DNA of 64,000 nucleotides from Prunus persica (Eukaryota > Streptophyta > Magnoliopsida > Rosales > Rosaceae), in contig NC_034011.1 in assembly GCF_000346465.2 (NCBI RefSeq), positions 17,744,937-17,808,936 of the forward strand. Reading direction: 5' to 3'. This document shows, piece by piece, positions 58,232 through 64,000 of this stretch. The translations under genes and the position numbers were made by a program. How positions within the stretch are numbered: the stretch's first letter is position 1; every line of letters starts with the position of its first letter. The notes below the pieces were generated by a model, which was given only the letters and a program-made list of their open reading frames with translations, had not been told where the DNA came from and made no database searches.

Positions 58232-59425
58232 TCATGTAGAATTGGATATGAATCTCCTTAGAAAGTTAATTTTTCCTAGAAGACTCTGCAGCTCTTTCTT
58301 GTTCCGATGTGGTAGAGTTTCTATGATGGATTTTGCTTTATTTTTATCAATCTCTATCCCCCTTTGGTGGACCAGGAAACTTAAGAAATTTCCTGCATGA
58401 ACTCCAAAAACACACTTCTTGGGATTCATTTTCAACTTATGTTGTCTCATTCTTAAGAATGCCCTTTTTAGATTTGATAAATGATCTTCTCCTTCTGGGG
58501 ATTTAATCACCACATCGTCTATATATACTTCTAGAGAATGCCTTATCATATCATGGAAGACAGAATTCATTGCTCTTTGATAAGTGGCTCCTACATTTCT
58601 TAAGCCAAAAGGCATTATAGCGTATTCAAAAGCACCTATATGTTTTAGGCACATGAAAACTGTCTTATGGATGTCTTCTTCTGCTACCATAATCTGATTA
58701 TATCCTGCGTTGCCATCCCTAAAAGATAGCATTTGGTTATGGGCAGCTCCCTCTACATGCATGTCTGTCATTAGTATATGATATTCCTCCTTGGGAGATG
58801 CCTCATTCAGATTCCTGTAGTCCACACAGATCCTAACTGCCCTTGTTTTTCTCTTTAGAACTGGCACAATATTGGCTAGCCAGTCAGCATAAATGGCTGG
58901 TCTGATGAACCCTGCCTTGAGCAATCTTTCTATCTCTTCCTTGACTTTCAGTTCTGTTTTCATAAACATCATTCTTCTGGCCTGTTTGACTAAAAGGTAG
59001 CCTTCTTTGATTGGCAACTTATGTTCTACTAGTTTTCTGTCCAGTCCAGGCATCTCATGATAATGCCAAGCAAAATAGTCTCTAAAATCATGCAAAAGTG
59101 CAATGATTTCATTATTGAGTGGTTCTTTTAACAGTGCACTAATGAAAGTGGGCCTTGGATCCTCTTATGTCCGTAAGTTTATCTCCTGTAATGGATCTTC
59201 CACTTCTGGTAAAGAATCATCTAGTGATGCTGGTGCGAATTCTAAAACTTCATCCTGTAAACTCTTATCTTCTTGTTCTTCCGTGCTCTCATGAGTAAAT
59301 TCTGCCATATTGATGGCTGGATTCTGCATAAAGAGCTTCCTTTCTTCCCAATATATCAAAAATCTTTTTGTAATGGATCGGATTGTTACAGCTCGATCAT
59401 TTTCTTGTTGATTGAGACTAAACAT
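58232..59425 (-). pseudogene. Gypsy reverse transcriptase
   Basis: The 59095-58232 frame covers the RVT_1 domain: HKLPIKEGYLLVKQARR upstream, VPVLKRKTRAVRICVDYRNL, MLSFRDGNAGYNQIMVAE (first catalytic Asp), MPFGLRNVGATYQRAM and the catalytic YIDDVVIKS, then KCVFGVHAGNFL. An upstream acidic segment (59425-59165) in another frame precedes it. The active-site residues are intact but the polyprotein is broken by stops. Confidence 0.9.
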
Positions 59426-59710
59426 CAGAGTCCTGGAGGTTTATTTCAAAAGGTCTATTCCAGTCTTCTAGAGAACTAGCTAGACCATCTTTAATGAGTC
59501 TCTGGGCCGTGACACCATGGGGCGGCCGTTCTGGTTGACTCCAAGGAAGGTGAAATGACCAAGGTCATCATGATAATACCTTGCCTCAAAACACATGACA
59601 GAGAGCAGAAATGGCCGTGGATCGGCCTCTACTATCTCTATGTAACCTTCTTCATTCCAAAGGGCTAGTTGCTGATGCAGAGTGGAAGGAACGCATAGGC
59701 TTTGGTGGAT

Positions 59711-60016
59711 CTAGTCCCTGCCAAGCAATGCATTGTAAGTGGTAGAAGTGGTGTCTACCACAAAGAATGCAATCTTCAGCTCTTTGGTTCTAACTATGAC
59801 GTCCATATCTAGGATTCCATTGGTCTTGGTGATGACCTCAACGAAGTTGGTGACCGTTAAGCAGGTTGGAATTAGATCTTTCTCTGTTCTGCCCATCTTG
59901 CTCAACAATTTGTGAGGTAGAAGATTAATGGCTGCACCTCCATCTACCATCACCTTGAGAATAGGAATACCCCCAAAGTTTGCTGTTATGAACAGAGGCC
60001 TAAGATGATTAGCCAT
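59711..60016 (-). pseudogene. Gypsy aspartic protease
   Basis: The minus-strand frame has ILKVMVDGGAAINLLPHKLL, then a second region TSTTYNALLGRD, the standard order of a retropepsin-like domain in Tat-type gypsy elements. The active site reads D-G-G, not the usual D-T/S-G, which may abolish activity. Confidence 0.8.
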
Positions 60017-60588
60017 CTCTTTGGTTGGTTTGGAGAAACAAAGTTGTTATGTAGGCAGTTTCATGGCAGTTTTGCTTGTTTTGACAGTAGGTGTTTGTTG
60101 TTCTGGTGCCTCCTATACTTCTGCCAATCTGCATGTAAAACTTTCCTGGGAGAACACGTCTCCCTCCAGAGTGTTTTCTTGTCCTTCTGCTGCCCTGAAT
60201 TTTTCTAGTAAGATGAACACCATGTTGATGCCTAGATTACCCTACAACAGGCTATCTAGTTCTACACCAAAAGCCTCAGTTTCTTCATCCAACTCTTCAT
60301 TGTACTCCGTATGTTCTTCCCCATACTCTTCTGTCCAGTCTTCTTGTTCTTCTGTTTCGAGAAGCCCAGTCTGGTCGTCTGCAGATGGTTCATAGTCCAA
60401 TTGCTCCTTTTCATATTCTTCAGTCTAGTCTGATCCTTCTATTGGAATAGGTTCGGATTCACCTTGTACTTGTGGGGGTCCAGCCGATTGACTGAGGATG
60501 AGGGAAGATGGATAGAAGGTCTGTCTGGAGATTCTGTCTTCATCAGCTCTTGTGGCTGATATGTTGTTTGTTCTGCCTGAGGAGCTAC

Positions 60589-62800
60589 TTATGGACTTTT
60601 CCCTCTTCTGGCAGAACTGGTCTCTGGACGTACCTGTGTGTTACTCCTGTTTTTTATGAAGAAGCAGTATTGCCTTTGAACTCTCCTTTTCGGCGTTCTG
60701 GTTAGCTCTAGAGTTGGTCTACCGCTTTTTCCAACGGAATACCATTTGCCTTCTATGATAGTTGCCAATGGCTTGTCATTTCCGAGCATCTTAATTGGTA
60801 TTTCCTTTTTTGGCTGCTCTGTCATTCTTCTGCTACGTTAAGCAAGCCTAAGATAGTCTTTTTGTCTGGTTCTATCTTTAGATGAAACTGGAACTGGATT
60901 CTGTTGGTATAATGTTCCAATCCTGTCAAAAACACTAAGTGTGGGCTGATTCCGTCTGTCCATAGTCACTTCTAATTCACTTTCACACTTGCACTTGCTG
61001 CACAGCACTACCTCAGCCGAGATGGTTGCCTTTGGCCTTTGATTAGTCTCCCTTATGACTCTTCTGTCTCTGCTGGTGCTAGCCTCTGTCGCTATTTTGC
61101 CTCTCTTCTGCTCTAGCCAATTGAAGTTGACCATGTTGACTTGAGGTTAGAGAAAATGATCTGTTGTAACTAAGGGAGGTTTCTCCTCCAATTTTAGCAT
61201 TACTGCTGTTATTCCTTCCTGTAGAAAACAACACAACTGTTGGTGAAATGGTTCCAAGAGTTGTGCCACCTGCAATACTGTCTGCCCTTGAGTTCTTCTG
61301 GCTTGGGCAACCTGTGAGGTATCTCTATTGCCTTCTATAGCAACATCTCATCAAACAAAGCATCAACCTTGGTTAGGTCGAAGGAATAAACCTTGTTATG
61401 TGTTGGTTTGTTTGGAACAAACCCTCTTGTGAACGGTGGTGGCTTTGTAAAAGCTTTGCAGCTTATGGGATGTTTCAATTTTGCCATTTCTGCCACTGCA
61501 ATTTCTCTTTCCTCCGAACCCTCTGTGTCCTCTTCTGACTCTGCCTCAACCAGGTGGACTAACGAAGAAGGGGTTCTGTAATATGTGCCTTTGGAAGAGT
61601 TCATCTTCTGTTGTTCTTCCCTAAGCAGCTCCTCATATTTAGATGTTTTATCAGCTAGTTCTACCAGATCTCCAAACAGCATCCCATCAAATCTCTTTCT
61701 CATAGATATTTTAAGGGCGGCTTGAGCTATCTGGATGAAGTGTCTTTCTTCCATAGGTATTCGACATTTCATCTTGAGCTTTCTGAATCTGGTTATAAAG
61801 TCCTGAGCAGGATCATCTTCACTCTATTTGAGGGCAACAAGATCGCTAATGGTGACTTCTGGCTGGATCCTGAAATAGAAGTCATGAAACAGGTTTGAAC
61901 AGAGTTAGGTGGTAGACTGGTGTATCAGGTGAAGGCTTGTCCAAAGAGAGAGTTTCCAAAAAGCCTCAGTTTTAATAGAGGGTTATTTTCTATGGCTGTG
62001 CACTGGATAGAGAACCTGCCTATATGCTCATCGGATGAAGCATAAGGATCATCTCCGTTAAACAAGGTGAAGTTTGGTGCCTTGAAACCTGGGGATAGAG
62101 GTATCTAATCTATATAAGCCGGATATGGCTTTCTGTAGGTAGGCCTTTCTCCTCTTCTGACATCAGGCTCCATCATCTCCCTGATCATTCTCTGTAGTGC
62201 CCCCATGTCATTCACAGCATTAACAGGGTGCGGATTTCGCCCCTATTCTGGCTGGATGTGGTAAATCCTATGCTCTATTCTATGTGGCCTGGGCAGAGCT
62301 TCCTCCCTGTGTTTTCCTCTTCTTCAAAATCTGGATTATTCCTCTAATTTGCCCTTGGTCTATTCCTGTCATTGTTGGCGAAAGGGTTGATTCCCCTTTT
62401 GCCTCTTCTGCCTCTTACTGGTGGAGGGAATGGAATGGGATCCATCCTTCTGGGTTTGTAAGGCAACACAGCTGGTGTCTCAGGCAGAAGTGCCAGGGGC
62501 TGATCACGTGGGGCCATAAGTTGTGGAATAGGTGGAGGTTCTGGCAGATTCTATTGGACCTGAACTGGTGCAGGGCCTTCTGGCCGAGCTGGACCTTCCT
62601 GCTCTTGGATGGGAGGGGCTCATCCCTTCTATCCAGCTTGGATCTCTCCATGCCCTTATATTCCAGCTATTTGTACGATGAGAGGGTTCTCTTGATATGG
62701 CCATGCCAATCCTAGTGGAGGGCTGTAAGGGAGGTCTAGTTGCTGGACCACAACATCAGGATTTGGAATTCCGGCCATGGCAGCCTCACGACCCTTGTTG
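60589..62800 (-). pseudogene. Gypsy gag, multiple stops
   Basis: A minus-strand Pro-rich N-terminal part (about 62780-62350) contains ALLPETPAVLPYKPRRMDPI. The capsid block FNGDDPYASSDEHIGRF, LRLFGNSLFGQAFT (followed by a stop) and YTSLPPNSVQ (about 62090-61900) matches retrotransposon gag. A C-terminal part (61772-61335) with KRFDGMLFGDLVELADKTSKYE and a basic spacer (61134-60589) follow. The frame is repeatedly interrupted. Confidence 0.8.
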
Positions 62801-63104
62801 AACTGCCTATTAACTTGTCATTGCATCATGACTGTCATGTTATTTAGAGTGTCCTGGCTCCTTTGTGCTGTAGCCTTCTGTCGGAACACAGCTTCCTGTA
62901 TTCGATTCAATCTTCTAGAGCCAGACCTGGAACGTCTACTCTGGGTACTGCCATGGACTGATTGCCTGGCATCACTTTCTTCTGACTCTAGTCATTCTCG
63001 GAGAACTACTTAATCTCTTTGCATGGTGCAGCGTGGGTATTGGCTAGAACTTCCAATATTCATATACTTTTGATAAATTTCTCTAAGAATATGTATACTG
63101 AGAA

Positions 63105-63124
63105 GTCTCACTGGGGGTGCCAAA
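63105..63124 (-). promoter_or_regulatory. Primer-binding site of the gypsy element
   Basis: On the minus strand TTTGGCACCCCCAGTGAGAC begins two bases after the 5' LTR end GGGTGAACA. This TTTGGCAC-type site is typical of Tat-lineage elements. Confidence 0.75.
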
Positions 63125-63125
63125 T

Positions 63126-64000
63126 TGTTCACCCGTTTCGTGTTTGTACCTGTGATGGTAAGGTAAAGTTCCTCATTGCCTTGAAAACCATTGTCTGGTC
63201 AACAAGTCAACTTTCTTTAGTGTGCAAATGTGCCATTGCTAGTAATGAAAAATCTTAGCGGACTTCGAAAATAGATAACTTGCGCCCCAAGTTACTGATT
63301 TCTAAACAAGCAAATGTGAATTTTTGTGAGGAATATCTCCCAAGTAAGTTATTTTCTTGCCTCAAAGTAGTGAGGACTTCACAATTTTTCATAGTACAAT
63401 ATTGGTAGTTTTGGCCAGAATAAATGATGAGAAAATGAACTGTTTTTAGGTAGAACTGCCTTTACAAAACTCAAAAGGGAAAAGCCAACTCTAGAAAGAC
63501 GAAAAGAAGGCTGGACTTCCATTTCTGAAGGGATAGATGCTTCTGATCCGGGCTAGACTGGGTATGCCTGTGCTGGACTGGCCTGTCAGCAACTTCAACT
63601 GTCAAGTTTCAACTGCAAATTGATACCAACGTTCGAGTTTAGCAGAGCTTTAATCTATTTCAAGCCCTAGAAGGCTTTTTAAACGGACAGAATTGCGGCC
63701 TCTTCAGTCTGAAAGGGCAGAAGTGGCTGAATTCAAGGATTATTGAGCTGAAACTGCACTATGATGCATGTTCTGCTTGATCAGGGCTCTCCATAAATTT
63801 GTTGAGGTTTTCATATTTATAAAAACCCAGACTCTACTTGTTTTGGCTTTTGCTGAACCAAATGTGTAACGAGAGGAATCTCGTTTTGAATGACTTATTT
63901 CTCTAAGTCTGAACTGGAAGTTCTGATCTGTAGCCAGCTTCTTTTGTGGCTTAAATGAGCTTTTGGTTGCTTCAGTTTGTTTGTAGGTTCTCAGAGATCA
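63126..64000 (-). repeat. 5' LTR of the gypsy element (partial)
   Basis: Aligns with 55095-55963 in the same orientation and continues beyond the window. It ends in GTGAACA with the expected terminal CA. Includes the block TGAACCAAATGTGTAACGAG shared (with one change) by the 3' LTR and the solo LTR. Confidence 0.9.

Larger units (their letters stand above)
55095..64000 (-). mobile_element. Ty3/gypsy Tat-type retrotransposon, cut by window edge
   Basis: Minus-strand order from right: 5' LTR (64000+ to 63126), primer-binding site, gag, protease, reverse transcriptase, RNase H, second (archaeal-type) RNase H, an antisense PMD-like fragment, polypurine tract, 3' LTR (56753-55095). Dual RNase H domains are characteristic of the Tat lineage (Ogre/Retand relatives). 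Integrase is absent. All coding parts carry stops. The same LTR family has a solo copy at 3825-5434. Confidence 0.9.

Overview
This window looks like a chromosome segment from a eudicot plant, probably woody. It has one long intron-rich housekeeping gene with GT-AG introns, three small single-exon plant genes, AT-rich intergenic DNA, and dense nested transposable elements of plant families (Ty1/copia, Ty3/gypsy of the Tat type, hAT, MULE, LINE, SINE, MITEs and a Cassandra TRIM). The sequence alone does not fix the genus. Nothing in it is bacterial or viral, and there is no CRISPR array.

1-11 kb: a nest. A hAT transposon (932-10768, near-perfect 8-bp target duplication) was split by a rearranged Copia element. 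The Copia coding region (about 2990-9358, many stops and frameshifts) lies between two inverted arms. Its gag was later broken by a solo LTR of the gypsy family that recurs at 55-64 kb. A 190-bp direct repeat flanks the nest, and a SINE with a 13-bp duplication sits just right of it.

11.5-21 kb: the small-gene region. It holds a 148-aa single-pass membrane protein (minus), a 74-aa Cys-rich membrane protein (minus) and a 156-aa secreted proline-rich protein (plus). Between them lie an inverted-repeat element, a gypsy-type LTR, two MITEs, a SINE and a suspicious homopolymer-rich stretch at about 18000-18340.

21.4-36.6 kb: a complete phosphatidylinositol 4-kinase beta gene on the minus strand. 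I resolved 16 coding exons with consistent phases, giving a 1090-aa product. Its introns hold GA repeats, a MITE, tandem duplications and a tiny retroposon.

37-55 kb: old repeat territory. A LINE RNase H remnant, two solo LTRs with 5-bp target duplications (38343-40156 and 41410-44395), a mitochondrial cox3 fragment, an internally deleted Copia, a Cassandra solo LTR and a structurally complete MULE (48918-54446, identical 9-bp duplications) lie in or beside an unidentified degraded gene-like sequence. The MULE carries a decayed transposase and a convergent GRF zinc-finger gene.

55-64 kb: a Ty3/gypsy Tat-type element on the minus strand, cut by the window's right edge. It retains LTRs, primer-binding site, polypurine tract, gag, protease, reverse transcriptase and both RNase H domains. 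Where integrase should be there is an antisense fragment resembling a plant mobile domain (PMD) gene. It inserted just inside the gag of another Copia.

The likely functional host genes are PI4K-beta, the three small genes and possibly the MULE-borne GRF gene. Most of the remainder is transposon history.
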